Source: Corynebacterium ciconiae DSM 44920 (GTDB taxonomy: Bacteria > Actinomycetota > Actinomycetes > Mycobacteriales > Mycobacteriaceae). From it: a DNA stretch of 64,000 nucleotides. Numbering within the stretch: position 1 is the stretch's first letter; each line of letters opens with the position of its first letter. Positions 7,249 through 17,441 of this stretch are shown piece after piece. The translations under genes were made by a program, and so were the position numbers. The notes beneath the pieces were generated by a model that saw only the letters and a program-made list of their open reading frames with translations, searched no databases and was not told where the DNA came from. The stretch is from positions 806,001 to 870,000 of the forward strand of contig NZ_CP047189.1 of NCBI RefSeq assembly GCF_030440575.1, written 5' to 3'.

Positions 7249-8538
7249 GTGAAAGGGCGCATGACGCACAACAAGCCTGCAGCGCGGTATAACGCCGCCG
7301 ATGTGGAACACAGCGTGGAAGCGGATGGCGCCGGCCACGGGAAGGTTCACGTGCAGGAACATAAGGTCGTGACCGAGCGCCTCAAGTGGCCCGATGCAGC
7401 GAAGGGGCTGTCCATCGTGGGGGTGGCGCTGCTGCACGTCTGCCTCGAGGTGCCGCACGGCATGGACACGTGGCTGGCCGGGCTCAACCATCTGCTCGAC
7501 CCGCTTCGTATGCCCCTGTTCTTTTTGGTGTCGGGTTACTTCTCCGTGAAGGTACTGCGCTTTTCCCTACGCGAGGTGCTGAGCAAGCGCATCTGGTTTT
7601 TCTTCCTGCCCTATCTGGTGTGGATGCCCATCTACCTGTTCATCAAGGAATTCGAGATGGTGCGCTTTGCTGATTTCACCCACCGCGGCGCGGGCTGGGT
7701 GGCCATGAGCGTGCTCAGCGGCGAAGGCATGTACTGGTTCCTCTACTGCCTGGCAGTGTTTTGCCTCTTTGCGTGGGCTACCCGCTCGCTGAGCAATCCA
7801 GTGGCGGTGGCGCTGTCCTTGACCCCGCTGCTGCTGCAGCTCACCCCCGTCAGCGCATCCATCGTGCTGCACTTCGGGCAGTATCTCCCCATTTACATGA
7901 TCGGGCTGCGCTACCGCTCAGCGATCACGTGGCTTGCCCGCAGCTGCACCCGATCGGGCTTCATTGTCACCTATGTGCTCAGCGGGCTCGCCGCCTATAC
8001 CGCGCACCACTGGTGGCAGGAGTCGCTGCGCGGAACCGCCCTCGCGGGCCTGCCCGGCCGCGGCGAAGGCAGGTGGGGATGGAGTTCCGATTTCTTCGAC
8101 CTCATCGAGGGGCTTGTGTGGCGGCTATGGCTGCTGCCCACGGCCGTGCTGCTGGCAGTGGCACTTGCGAGCGTGCCCTTGGTCTTCTCCGCCTTGGCTT
8201 TCGTGGGGCGCCACACCTTGGTGGTCTATATTGGCCACCCTATCGCGCTATCCGTGCTCTTCGGCATGCTGCTGCGCTACCGCGAGGGGGTGCTCATCGA
8301 GCCGGGCAATGGGGTGTGGGCGAGCCCCTCGCTGTGGGTGATCGGTGTGTTTATCGTGGTGATGATCGCCTGCTACGGCTTTTACCTGCTGTCGCGGGTT
8401 CCGGTGATCGGCTGGACTCTGGCGCCGCCGGCCATCGATCACCTGTTGCCTGGCGCTGCTCAGAGAAGCGCTGCAACCTCGCACCAGCACAACACCAGCT
8501 CTGCCACGCCCACTTCAAGCGCGCCGAAGCGCCCTTAG
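7249..8538 (+). CDS. Integral membrane acyltransferase (acyltransferase 3 family)
   Basis: This is a 429-residue polytopic membrane protein. A soluble N-terminus of about 45 residues is followed by KWPDAAKGLSIVGVALLHVC, which resembles the first-helix signature of acyltransferase 3 proteins, and by MPLFFLVSGYFSVKVL, the conserved second-helix segment. About ten hydrophobic helices follow, ending in a hydrophilic Thr/Ser-rich tail. The family moves acetyl or other acyl groups onto extracytoplasmic sugars or lipids. The substrate here is unknown, though cell envelope glycolipids are a fair guess given the setting. The start is GTG 7249 after AGGAG; ATG 7261 is an alternative. Confidence 0.75.
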   Translation: MKGRMTHNKPAARYNAADVEHSVEADGAGHGKVHVQEHKVVTERLKWPDAAKGLSIVGVALLHVCLEVPHGMDTWLAGLNHLLDPLRMPLFFLVSGYFSVKVLRFSLREVLSKRIWFFFLPYLVWMPIYLFIKEFEMVRFADFTHRGAGWVAMSVLSGEGMYWFLYCLAVFCLFAWATRSLSNPVAVALSLTPLLLQLTPVSASIVLHFGQYLPIYMIGLRYRSAITWLARSCTRSGFIVTYVLSGLAAYTAHHWWQESLRGTALAGLPGRGEGRWGWSSDFFDLIEGLVWRLWLLPTAVLLAVALASVPLVFSALAFVGRHTLVVYIGHPIALSVLFGMLLRYREGVLIEPGNGVWASPSLWVIGVFIVVMIACYGFYLLSRVPVIGWTLAPPAIDHLLPGAAQRSAATSHQHNTSSATPTSSAPKRP

Positions 8539-8574
8539 TCGAGTGAGTATTATTGCCCGCCGCTGGGAGAGTTG

Positions 8575-8599
8575 TACCCCCGCTCAGCACGGGGTGGGG
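8575..8599. repeat. Small hairpin repeat TACCCCCG-N5-CACGGGGTGGGG, copy 2
   Basis: Second copy of the 25-base element at 2521-2545, with a different 5-base spacer (CTCAG). It lies in the gap before the RNase AS gene. Confidence 0.6.
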
Positions 8600-8749
8600 C
8601 TGTGTGCTTAGACTGAAATAACATTTCGAGTACGTCCGTCCCCTGGTGCGCTGTGCGCGGTGGCTCTCCCGCCGCACCGGCCACAGGTGGCCACGCTCGC
8701 GCCGGGGCAACACACGTTTCCGGGGCGTAGAAAGCAAGCAGACAACACC

Positions 8750-9274
8750 GTGCGATTCTTCTACGACACCGAGTTTATTGAGGATGGGACCACCATCGAG
8801 CTGGTATCTATCGGGATAGTGGCCGAGGATGGCCGCGAATACTACGCGGTGTCGAGCGAATTTGATCCGCGCTCGGCCAATGAGTGGGTGCGTGCGCATG
8901 TACTCGACAAGCTGCCGGAGCGAGGCAGCAGGGAGTGGAAAACCCGCGCCACCATCCGCCAGGAGGTCTTCGACTTCCTCACCCATGACGGCACTCGTCC
9001 CGAGCTCTGGGCGTGGGTGGGCGCTTACGATCACATTGTGCTCGCTCAGTTGTGGGGCGATATGCGCGGACTGCCGCCGCAGCTGCCGCGCTTTACGCGC
9101 GAGCTCAAGCAGTATTGGGAGATGGCCGGCAAGCCTCAGCTTCCCGCAGTACCCAGCGCAGTGCACGATGCGCTTGTCGACGCCCGCCATAACCGGGCCA
9201 AGTTTCTCATCTGTGCCAACGCTTTGCCGCTGGGCCTTGATGGGGCGGCCCAGTCGCTCCCGCGCCGCAAGTAG
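8750..9274 (+). CDS. Polyadenylate-specific 3'-exoribonuclease AS (Rv2179c family)
   Basis: The 174-residue protein begins MRFFYDTEFIEDGTTIELVS, which is close to what is known of mycobacterial Rv2179c, a DEDD-type exoribonuclease related to RNase T that removes 3' adenylates. The first acidic pair is D6 and E8 (FYDTEF). The second acidic region lies in WVGAYDHI, and the C-terminal VHDALVDARHN carries the His/Asp pair. GTG 8750 was chosen because it gives exactly this conserved N-terminus; the frame is open further upstream but that part is not conserved in character. It stands between the membrane acyltransferase and aroG on the same strand, 69 bases before aroG. Confidence 0.88.
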   Translation: MRFFYDTEFIEDGTTIELVSIGIVAEDGREYYAVSSEFDPRSANEWVRAHVLDKLPERGSREWKTRATIRQEVFDFLTHDGTRPELWAWVGAYDHIVLAQLWGDMRGLPPQLPRFTRELKQYWEMAGKPQLPAVPSAVHDALVDARHNRAKFLICANALPLGLDGAAQSLPRRK

Positions 9275-9289
9275 AATCCGCCGTCATAG

Positions 9290-10735
<1,446 letters not shown>

Positions 10736-10760
10736 CCTTCTCGCGATAGACTGCACCACA

Positions 10761-10807
10761 CAACGGCCCGCCATCCCCAGCGCAATAATGGGGGAGGCGG
10801 GCCGTTG
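10761..10807. terminator. Terminator between convergent aroG and pknL
   Basis: A perfect 12-bp stem, CAACGGCCCGCC and its complement at 10796-10807, encloses a 23-base loop. It lies between two convergent genes and could serve both strands. Confidence 0.75.
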
Positions 10808-10866
10808 CTGTGCGTGCAGCCGGCGGTGGCGCGCACCGAACCTAGGGGTGCTAGGCGTGGACTGTG

Positions 10867-13158
10867 CTAGAAGCCGGAGAGCTCGATGGTGATGTCGCCG
10901 CGGGACGAGTCTCTCGTCAGGCCGGGCAGCGGGTTTTGCGCCAGTACGCGGTCCTTTTTGTCCAAGCCGGAGGCGTCGACAGCGAACCCAGCCTCGGTGA
11001 GCTGCTTCACCGCATCAGAGACGCGCTTGCCAAGGACACTGGGCACCTTCACCTTGTTGGCTACCTCGAGACTCACGCTGGCATTGTTCGGATCCACGCC
11101 GGAGCCTTCGGACGGGCTCACGCCCGCCACCTCGTCCACCACCGAGCCGGTGTGGGACACATAGCTGGCGTCGGCCACACTGATCCCCGCCTCAGCGAGT
11201 TTCTCCTTCGCCTTGTCGAGGCTCAGCCCAGTGACCTTAGGGACCTCGATGGCATTGGAGACAACGAGGATCACCGAATCGCCGCGGCTGAGCGCAGTGC
11301 CGGAGTCCGGGATGGTAGATACCGCATCGCCGGGATCCACCCCCTCGTCATATTCGCTGCGCACCTCGGAGACGGTGAGACCAGCGCGTTCAAGGGCGCT
11401 GCGGGCAGAATCCTCGCTGTCGCCCCGCACATCGGGCACCTCTACGGGCGCGGGGCCCTTAGACAAGATCACCGACACCGTCGAACCCACCTTTACCTCG
11501 GTACCAGGGGAGGGGGAGGCGTCTAGCACCTTGCCGGCTGGGACAGTGTCATCGTAGGCGGCCTCGCCGAGAGACCATTCGAGGGTGCGATCGTGAACAG
11601 CCGCCTCGTACTTTATTGGGTCGTGGTCCTGCGGGATGCTGGGAACGGTGGGCTTGCCACGGGAGAGGAGCACCACCACGTCATGGCCGCGGGGTACTCT
11701 CTCGCCAAAAGGGGGCTGGGTATTTACCGCCTGTCCGGCCTCGATGTCGTCGTCATAAACCTCTTCGGTGCGCACGGAAAAGCCCGCGGTCTCCACTGCT
11801 GCCACAGCCTGCTGCTGGTCCATGCCGAGTACTTCCGGAATATCGCCATAGCGGCCGGAGCCGAACCACCAGCCGCCCACGGCCACGGCTGCGGTGGCCA
11901 GCGCGATGACAACCAGCCAGACCCAGAACCCGATGCCGCGGCGATTGCCCGCCGGCCGGGGCGTAGAGGAGGTCCGTGCAGGGCTGGGCGCGGGCGCTTG
12001 GTGTGTCTCCGAGCCGTCGTAGGCGGTGGGCTGAGCCGCGCCCTGAGGGCCGCCAGCCGCGCCTAGCCCTCCGAGGGGATCGGCGGTGCCCACGAAGGGG
12101 CCGCCGGAGCTATCGGGAGGCACCGCGCCGAAGGTGCGGGTTTCCTGAGTGGTCGGCTGAGGCGCTGCCGCGCCGGGGGAATCAGGGAAAAGGCCCTCGC
12201 GCGGCTCGCCGCCTCGGTTGGCGGCATCCGCCGGTTCATTGGGGCCGGGGCGCATCGCAGGGCTGACCACGGTGGTGGCCCGGTGGGCCGCGCCGTGGCG
12301 GGGCACAGGCACGGAGAAGTCCGGTAGGTGCAGGCTGCGGGCGGCTTCATCGACGGCGTCGAGAAACTCTTGGGCGTCGGCGTAGCGGTCTGCGGGATTG
12401 CGGGCGCAGGCGCGGGCCACCATGTCATCAAACTCCGGCGGCACGCCGTCGATGCGCGTCGATGGCGGCGGCACATCGGACTGTAGCCGCGCATAGGCGT
12501 GGGCCATGGGGTTGTCCCCGGTGAAGGGGGTGTCGCCGGTGAGTAGCTCGAAGAGCACAATGCCGGCGGAGTACACATCAGAGGCGGGGCCCACCGAGGA
12601 GCCGTCGACCTGCTCGGGGGAGAGATAGGAGACAGTGCCGATGATCTGATCGGAGGTGTGGTGGGAGTTCGCGGCAGCGCGCACAAGGCCGAAATCGGCG
12701 AGTTTGACCTGATGGTTGCCGTTGATGAGCACGTTGTCTGGCTTGACGTCGCGGTGCACCATGCCTTCACGGTGAGCCACGGCCAGCGCGGTGAGCACAC
12801 TACGCATCACGGCGGTGGCCGCGTGCGGTGGCATCGGGCCGCGCTCTGAAAGCAGCTCGCGCAGGGTTCCGCCGGTGATGAGCTCCATGATGAGGAATAC
12901 GTGGTCGCCGGAGGAGTTGGTGTCATAGACGTTCACCAAGCTCGGGTGCGAAAGCTGCGCCATCGAGCGCGCTTCGCGGCGGAAACGCTCCCTCGCCACG
13001 GGATCATCCATGAGTCGATCGTCGAGGACTTTCGCTGCCACGGGGCGCCCAAGGCGCAGGTCAAGGCAACGGTACACAGAGGACATTCCGCCCCGAGCGA
13101 TGAGAGTTTCCACCCGGTAGCGCTGATCGAGAAGTGTGCCGACCGCCAGTTGAGTCAT
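10867..13158 (-). CDS. pknL: Serine/threonine protein kinase PknL with PASTA domains
   Basis: This is a 763-residue transmembrane Hanks-type kinase. The kinase domain (about 1-275) has the Gly-rich ARGGMSSVY, the ATP-binding Lys in AAKVL (K43), HRDVKPDN (D138) and DFG (D156). A disordered Pro/Ala/Thr-rich linker follows, then one membrane helix (about 410-433) and an extracellular tail of five PASTA-type repeats starting at IPEVLG, PTVPSI, EVPDVRG, EVPKVTG and KVPSVLG. The second repeat is degenerate. PASTA domains sense peptidoglycan fragments or lipid II, and the corynebacterial enzyme takes part in control of growth and division. The start is ATG 13158, 7 bases after a CATACT -10. It is divergent from an Rv2175c homologue, known in mycobacteria as a PknL substrate. 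Confidence 0.93.
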   Translation of the reverse strand: MTQLAVGTLLDQRYRVETLIARGGMSSVYRCLDLRLGRPVAAKVLDDRLMDDPVARERFRREARSMAQLSHPSLVNVYDTNSSGDHVFLIMELITGGTLRELLSERGPMPPHAATAVMRSVLTALAVAHREGMVHRDVKPDNVLINGNHQVKLADFGLVRAAANSHHTSDQIIGTVSYLSPEQVDGSSVGPASDVYSAGIVLFELLTGDTPFTGDNPMAHAYARLQSDVPPPSTRIDGVPPEFDDMVARACARNPADRYADAQEFLDAVDEAARSLHLPDFSVPVPRHGAAHRATTVVSPAMRPGPNEPADAANRGGEPREGLFPDSPGAAAPQPTTQETRTFGAVPPDSSGGPFVGTADPLGGLGAAGGPQGAAQPTAYDGSETHQAPAPSPARTSSTPRPAGNRRGIGFWVWLVVIALATAAVAVGGWWFGSGRYGDIPEVLGMDQQQAVAAVETAGFSVRTEEVYDDDIEAGQAVNTQPPFGERVPRGHDVVVLLSRGKPTVPSIPQDHDPIKYEAAVHDRTLEWSLGEAAYDDTVPAGKVLDASPSPGTEVKVGSTVSVILSKGPAPVEVPDVRGDSEDSARSALERAGLTVSEVRSEYDEGVDPGDAVSTIPDSGTALSRGDSVILVVSNAIEVPKVTGLSLDKAKEKLAEAGISVADASYVSHTGSVVDEVAGVSPSEGSGVDPNNASVSLEVANKVKVPSVLGKRVSDAVKQLTEAGFAVDASGLDKKDRVLAQNPLPGLTRDSSRGDITIELSGF

Positions 13159-13229
13159 GCTGAATAGTATGCCTGCATTAACCACGTTAAGCTAACCGTT
13201 ACCGTCAACTCTGTAATAGATTGGGTGCC
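13159..13229. promoter_or_regulatory. Divergent promoter region pknL / Rv2175c-like gene
   Basis: A 71-base gap holds a minus-strand -10 (CATACT, complement of 13166-13171) for pknL and a plus-strand TGTAATAGA (-10 TAATAG, 13214-13219) for the Rv2175c-like gene. Both are placed so that the transcript starts at or very near the start codon. Confidence 0.5.
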
Positions 13230-13598
13230 GTGAGTTCCATTCCAGTGTCCAAGGATGTTTTAAGCCCCGACGAGCCCTTGTTGGCTATTCCCGATGTAGC
13301 CGAGCGCATGGGTGTAGTGGTGACGAAGGTGCACCACCTCATCCGTGATCATCAGCTGCTTGTGGTGCAGCGCGATGAGGTGAAGTATGTGCCGGAGCGC
13401 TTCCTCAACGAGGACGGTTCGCTCAACCGTTTCGTCCCTGGGGTGATTGCATTGCTCTCCGACGGCCACTACACCGACGCAGAGATCCTCGAGTACCTCT
13501 TTACTGCGGATGATTCTCTGCCCGGCCGGCCTGTGGACGCCCTGCACGGACACCTCGCCCGCGAGGTTATGCGCCGCGCCCAGGCCATGGCGCTTTAG
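13230..13598 (+). CDS. Rv2175c-family DNA-binding protein (probable PknL substrate)
   Basis: The 122-residue cytoplasmic protein has a winged helix-turn-helix-like N-terminal half (LLAIPDVAERMGVVVTKVHHLIRDHQLLVV) and the C-terminal dimer region typical of Rv2175c homologues (FVPGVIALLSDGHYTDAEILEYLFTADDSLPGRPVDALH). In Mycobacterium tuberculosis, Rv2175c is encoded beside pknL and loses DNA binding after phosphorylation by it. Conservation of that pairing here supports the call. GTG 13230 fits the -10 at 13214; TTG 13221 is a less likely alternative. Confidence 0.85.
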   Translation: MSSIPVSKDVLSPDEPLLAIPDVAERMGVVVTKVHHLIRDHQLLVVQRDEVKYVPERFLNEDGSLNRFVPGVIALLSDGHYTDAEILEYLFTADDSLPGRPVDALHGHLAREVMRRAQAMAL

Positions 13599-13606
13599 CC
13601 GCAGCG

Positions 13607-13619
13607 CGCTTGTCGACGC
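13607..13619 (-). repeat. Dispersed 13-bp motif, variant copy (GCGTCGACAAGCG)
   Basis: One mismatch to the motif, in the short gap between the convergent Rv2175c-like gene and mptA. There is no promoter here, so this copy argues against a purely promoter-linked role. Confidence 0.45.
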
Positions 13620-13658
13620 CGCGTCGCCGTCACACACCCTCAACCCGAGAAGTTCACC

Positions 13659-15161
13659 CTAGGCCCCAGTTCCAGCTGTCTGGCGCTGGGGCTGTTCTCG
13701 TTCTGCCTCGGAGAAGATGTAGCCGGTGGCGAAGTAGGCGGCGATCGTGGCTGGGACCATCCACACAGGGTTGTAGAGCTGGTGGTTGCCGCTGCCGGTA
13801 AAGGCCAGCCCGATGATGATGGACAGCAGGGTGGTGGCCTTGATGACCTTCATCGAGGGACGGAAGGTGCCGATAACGTTGAGCAAACTGGTGTAATACC
13901 AGGGCAGGGTCACAGCATTGAACACCACGGCGCAGCCATAGGCCACGGTGATGCCGATAAGGTTGCGTCGATCGTCTTGGCGATAGAACCACCAGGCCGC
14001 CGCGATGCCGATGAGCATGATGACACCGCAGATAGGACGGGTGATCGCCAGCGCGGTGTTATAAGAGAAGTCATCGGTGATGAACAGGATCACGGGGGTG
14101 ATGAGATCCGCGATCAGCGAGGGCAGTGCTAGCGGGTTAATCACCTTGGAATTGCCCGAGATCTGCGAGACCCAGCCCCAGTTCGACCCAGACGCAGCGG
14201 TGATCGCGACCATGACGATCGCGAACTCCACCACCATCCACGCACCTGTTATGACAAACGCCGCTACGGAGCGGAGCGTGGCGGCGAGGGATGTGCGCCG
14301 TTCGAGGAGGGCGGCAAGGTGGCGGGAGCCCATCCACACGAGGAAGGGAAGCGCCAAGGCGGCGGTGGCCTTGAGAGAAACCGCAATCGAGATCAACGCA
14401 ACGGCAGAGACAAAGCGGCGACGCAGTGCGCACAGCAGGCCGACGCTCACCAGCCCCACCATCAGGGACTCGTTGTGCATCCCGCCCACCAAGTGCAGCA
14501 CCATCACGGGGTTGGCAACACCGAGCCACAGGGCAAGGGCCGGGGAGCCGCCCAGGTTGTGCGCGATCTTCGGAGTGGACCATGCGATGGCGATGAAGCC
14601 GATAATGGAGACCACTTTGTACAGCAGCACCCCCAGCGTGACATTATCGCCCACGACGCTCGTGATGCCCTCGCCGATCCACAGGTGCAGCGGCCCGTAG
14701 GGGGTGGTGGTATTGCGCCAGTCGTGGCTTACTTCCAGCAGGAAGGGGCCGGGATTAACCGCGGCACCTTGGGTATAGGGATCGAAGCCATCGCGAAGCA
14801 TGGCACCTTGCATGAGATAGCTGTAGACATCGCGAGAAAGAATCGGCGCGGCCAGCAGTAGTGGTGCGACCCAGGTGATGAGACAGGTGCGAATGTCGGC
14901 GGCTTTGCGCGAGTCATCGAGCCGAGGATTCCACATCACCTGCCTGCCCAGCAGGATCCAAGCGGCCACAATGCCCATGATGCCCAGCCACACAATGGTG
15001 TTGGACACCCCGGCGCCGTGGCCGTAGCTCATAAAGTCCAGCCCGAGTGCCTCGAGCACTCCACCGCGGTTGCGAATGGCGCCGCCGCCATAGGATCCCA
15101 CGATAATCAGCACAGCGGCGACGAGGCCGACCCAGCGTGCATGCGCCCACCTCATGGTCAC
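13659..15161 (-). CDS. mptA: Alpha-1,6-mannopyranosyltransferase (lipomannan backbone)
   Basis: This is a 500-residue GT-C-type membrane mannosyltransferase that uses polyprenyl-phosphate-mannose to extend the alpha-1,6 mannan core of lipomannan outside the membrane. There are about a dozen hydrophobic helices. The first large loop carries the SRDVYSYLMQGAML motif with the acidic residue expected of GT-C enzymes. The N-terminus MTMRWAHARWVGLVAAVL starts at GTG 15161, which overlaps the last base of the upstream idsA stop and is preceded by GGAGG, so the two genes are translationally coupled. The polyprenyl carrier connection makes the pairing with a prenyl diphosphate synthase sensible. It converges with the Rv2175c-like gene. 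Confidence 0.9.
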   Translation of the reverse strand: MTMRWAHARWVGLVAAVLIIVGSYGGGAIRNRGGVLEALGLDFMSYGHGAGVSNTIVWLGIMGIVAAWILLGRQVMWNPRLDDSRKAADIRTCLITWVAPLLLAAPILSRDVYSYLMQGAMLRDGFDPYTQGAAVNPGPFLLEVSHDWRNTTTPYGPLHLWIGEGITSVVGDNVTLGVLLYKVVSIIGFIAIAWSTPKIAHNLGGSPALALWLGVANPVMVLHLVGGMHNESLMVGLVSVGLLCALRRRFVSAVALISIAVSLKATAALALPFLVWMGSRHLAALLERRTSLAATLRSVAAFVITGAWMVVEFAIVMVAITAASGSNWGWVSQISGNSKVINPLALPSLIADLITPVILFITDDFSYNTALAITRPICGVIMLIGIAAAWWFYRQDDRRNLIGITVAYGCAVVFNAVTLPWYYTSLLNVIGTFRPSMKVIKATTLLSIIIGLAFTGSGNHQLYNPVWMVPATIAAYFATGYIFSEAEREQPQRQTAGTGA

Positions 15162-16252
15162 TACATCCTCCGCGCGGTCGCGCGCTCCGCAAGCTCGCCG
15201 AGAATGCCCTCGACGCTCGGCACAGCGCTGATTGCGCTGAGTGCCTGATTCTTCAACTCCGTGATGTGTGCTTCTACCTCATCCACGGCCCCCGATTCGG
15301 CGATGATATCCGCCAACTCGCGAATCTCGGCGGGGCTATCTACGTGGCCGAGGCCTTCGCGCAAGCGTGCTGCGCGCTCAGGGGCGCGGGCATCAAGAAT
15401 CTTGAGGGTGCGTGCCACCAGCACCGTGCGCTTTCCTTCTCGGAGGTCATCGCCTGCTGGCTTGCCCGTGATGGCTGGATCGCCGAAGACTCCCAACACG
15501 TCATCGCGCAGCTGGAAAGCAATGCCCACGTCGTGGCCGTATGCCCGGTAGGCGGCGATGGTGCGCTCATCGGCACCGGCAATAGCCGCCCCCAAGTGCA
15601 GAGGACGTTCGATGGTGTAGGCGGCCGTCTTATAGCGATTAACGCGCATGGGGGCCTCGACCCCCTCGACGCCCTTGGACTCAATGGTGATATCGAGGAT
15701 CTGTCCGCCGATCACCTCGTGGCGCATCGCCCGCCACGGCTCGCGGATCCGGCGCAGCGCCGCGTCCGACAATCCCGAGTCCATCACCATGTCATCGGCG
15801 TAGACCAATGCCATATCGCCCACCAAGATGGCCACCGACTCGCCGAAATGACGGGCATCGCCAGAGAAACCATGCTCGCGGTGATAGGCCTCCACCCGTC
15901 GGTGCACGGTGGGGAATCCGCGCCGGGTATCCGAGGAATCAATGATGTCATCGTGGATCAAAGCGCAGGCTTGAATGAACTCCAAGGCCGACAGGGCAGT
16001 GGTGACAGCCTCGATGTTCTCGCTGCACTCGGGGGTGTGGGCCCCCATGAAGCCGGTCCAGCCAAACAACGGGCGCATGCGCTTACCGCCGCCGAGAACG
16101 AAATCCTCCAACACTGCGGTGCCGAGGTGGACGTGTTCGTCCATTGCGAGGGAGTCATGATTACGCTGCGCGCAATAGCTCACTAGATGTTCACGCACGA
16201 CCGGCGGTACGGCCTGAATGGGGTCAGTGAACAGCTCCATGTGTGTCGACAT
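15161..16252 (-). CDS. idsA: Polyprenyl (geranylgeranyl) diphosphate synthase
   Basis: The 363-residue trans-prenyltransferase condenses isopentenyl diphosphate with allylic diphosphates. Both Asp-rich motifs are present: LIHDDIIDSSDTRRG (first DDxxD) and FQLRDDVLGVFGD (second), with the GGKRMRP substrate-binding block before them and KTAAYT between. The position before mptA matches the corynebacterial major GGPP synthase, which feeds menaquinone, carotenoid or polyprenyl-phosphate synthesis; chain length cannot be read from sequence. The start is ATG 16252, 6 bases after GGAGAG. The frame is open 57 bases further but that part is Pro-rich and unsupported. It forms a two-gene operon with mptA. 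Confidence 0.88.
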   Translation of the reverse strand: MSTHMELFTDPIQAVPPVVREHLVSYCAQRNHDSLAMDEHVHLGTAVLEDFVLGGGKRMRPLFGWTGFMGAHTPECSENIEAVTTALSALEFIQACALIHDDIIDSSDTRRGFPTVHRRVEAYHREHGFSGDARHFGESVAILVGDMALVYADDMVMDSGLSDAALRRIREPWRAMRHEVIGGQILDITIESKGVEGVEAPMRVNRYKTAAYTIERPLHLGAAIAGADERTIAAYRAYGHDVGIAFQLRDDVLGVFGDPAITGKPAGDDLREGKRTVLVARTLKILDARAPERAARLREGLGHVDSPAEIRELADIIAESGAVDEVEAHITELKNQALSAISAVPSVEGILGELAERATARRM

Positions 16253-16427
16253 CACGGTCTCTCCAGATCGATAGGGTGCGGGGGCCGGCACGGCCCCAAC
16301 CGGCGGCAAGGAGGGCCTAGGTTGTATCTATGTTGACTCTAGCGTGTACCCCAGACACGCGGTGCGTGCGCCCCAGCGCGGCAGTCCGCCCGGTGGAATC
16401 CATGCGCGTCCGGTAACAGTGATTTCG

Positions 16428-16459
16428 CCCAAAAATGAACCGCTCTGTTCACTTTTGGG
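16428..16459. promoter_or_regulatory. Inverted repeat upstream of metF (candidate operator)
   Basis: The 13-base arms CCCAAAAATGAAC and GTTCACTTTTGGG are complementary except for one position and flank a 6-base spacer. The inner part, TGAAC-N6-GTTCA, has the half-site and spacing form of a dimeric repressor site. It lies about 33 bases upstream of the metF -10. Confidence 0.5.
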
Positions 16460-16505
16460 GGCAATTCACGCACAAAGCGGTTTGTCTGTGCTTTAATGCA
16501 CCACC

Positions 16506-17441
16506 ATGTCCACTACACAGCCGCAGCACCGTTCGGTTATCGACGCCATCACCGCCCCGCGCGATTCCCGCGTGGCCTTCTCGGTGGAATTTATGCCCCC
16601 GCGCGACGACGCAGCCGAGCAGCGCATGTGGGATGCGGCGAGCACCTTCCACGACCTTGGGGCGGCGTTTGCCTCGGTCACCTATGGGGCGGGCGGAACC
16701 ACCCGCGAGCGCACCGGCCGCATCGCGCGCCGGCTGTCTCAACACCCCCTGACTACCTTGGTACATCTCACACTGGTGGAACACTCTGCCGCACAGCTGG
16801 AATCCATCCTGAAGGACTATGCCTCCCTGGGCTTGACGAACCTTCTGGCCCTACGCGGCGATCCACCGGGGGACCCGCTCGGGGAGTGGGTTCCCACCGA
16901 AGGTGGGCTCAACTACGCCATCGATCTCATCCGGCTCACGAAATCAATCGAGGAATGCCGCGACTTCACCATCGGTGTCGCGAGCTTCCCCGAAGGGCAT
17001 TACCGCGCCGAGAACCTTGAGGCCGACACCCACTGGACTTTGGAAAAGCTTCGCGCCGGGGCTGAATTCTCCATCACGCAGATGTTCTTTGACGTCGAGC
17101 ATTTTCTGCGGCTCCGTGATCGACTTGCCGCCGCGGATCCGGTGCATGGGGTGAAGCCGGTCATTCCTGGGCTGATGCCGATTACGAGCCTGCGTTCCGC
17201 GCGTCGCCAGGTCGAGCTTTCTGGCTCCTCTTTGCCCTCCTCACTTGAGCGGCGCCTGCGTTCGGCGAAGACCGATGAGCACGTTCGGGCCGTGGGTATC
17301 GAGGTAACGTCTGAAATGGCCGAGAGGCTTATCGACGAAGGTGTGGAGGATCTGCACTTCATGACGATGAACTTTGCCCGTGCCACCCAAGAGGTTTTGC
17401 ACAACTTGGGCATGGCGCCCAAATGGCAGGCTGCCGCCTAG
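16506..17441 (+). CDS. metF: Methylenetetrahydrofolate reductase
   Basis: The 311-residue flavoenzyme reduces 5,10-methylene- to 5-methyl-tetrahydrofolate, the methyl donor for methionine synthesis. Family marks are FSVEFMPPRDD at the N-terminus, FASVTYGAGGTTRERT (the conserved VTYGAGG), NLLALRGDPPGD, the FPEGHYRAENLEADTHW segment and a QMFFDVEHFLR stretch. Length is normal. ATG 16506 lies 8 bases after a TTTAAT -10, giving a probably leaderless mRNA. A striking inverted repeat sits just upstream and may be the site of methionine-dependent control. The stop codon overlaps that of the convergent GNAT gene within a shared CTAG. Confidence 0.93.
   Translation: MSTTQPQHRSVIDAITAPRDSRVAFSVEFMPPRDDAAEQRMWDAASTFHDLGAAFASVTYGAGGTTRERTGRIARRLSQHPLTTLVHLTLVEHSAAQLESILKDYASLGLTNLLALRGDPPGDPLGEWVPTEGGLNYAIDLIRLTKSIEECRDFTIGVASFPEGHYRAENLEADTHWTLEKLRAGAEFSITQMFFDVEHFLRLRDRLAAADPVHGVKPVIPGLMPITSLRSARRQVELSGSSLPSSLERRLRSAKTDEHVRAVGIEVTSEMAERLIDEGVEDLHFMTMNFARATQEVLHNLGMAPKWQAAA

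Noticed and set aside
12063..12800. Long minus-strand frame inside pknL
   Set aside because: Out-of-frame Pro/Ser/Ala-rich translation of the kinase gene.
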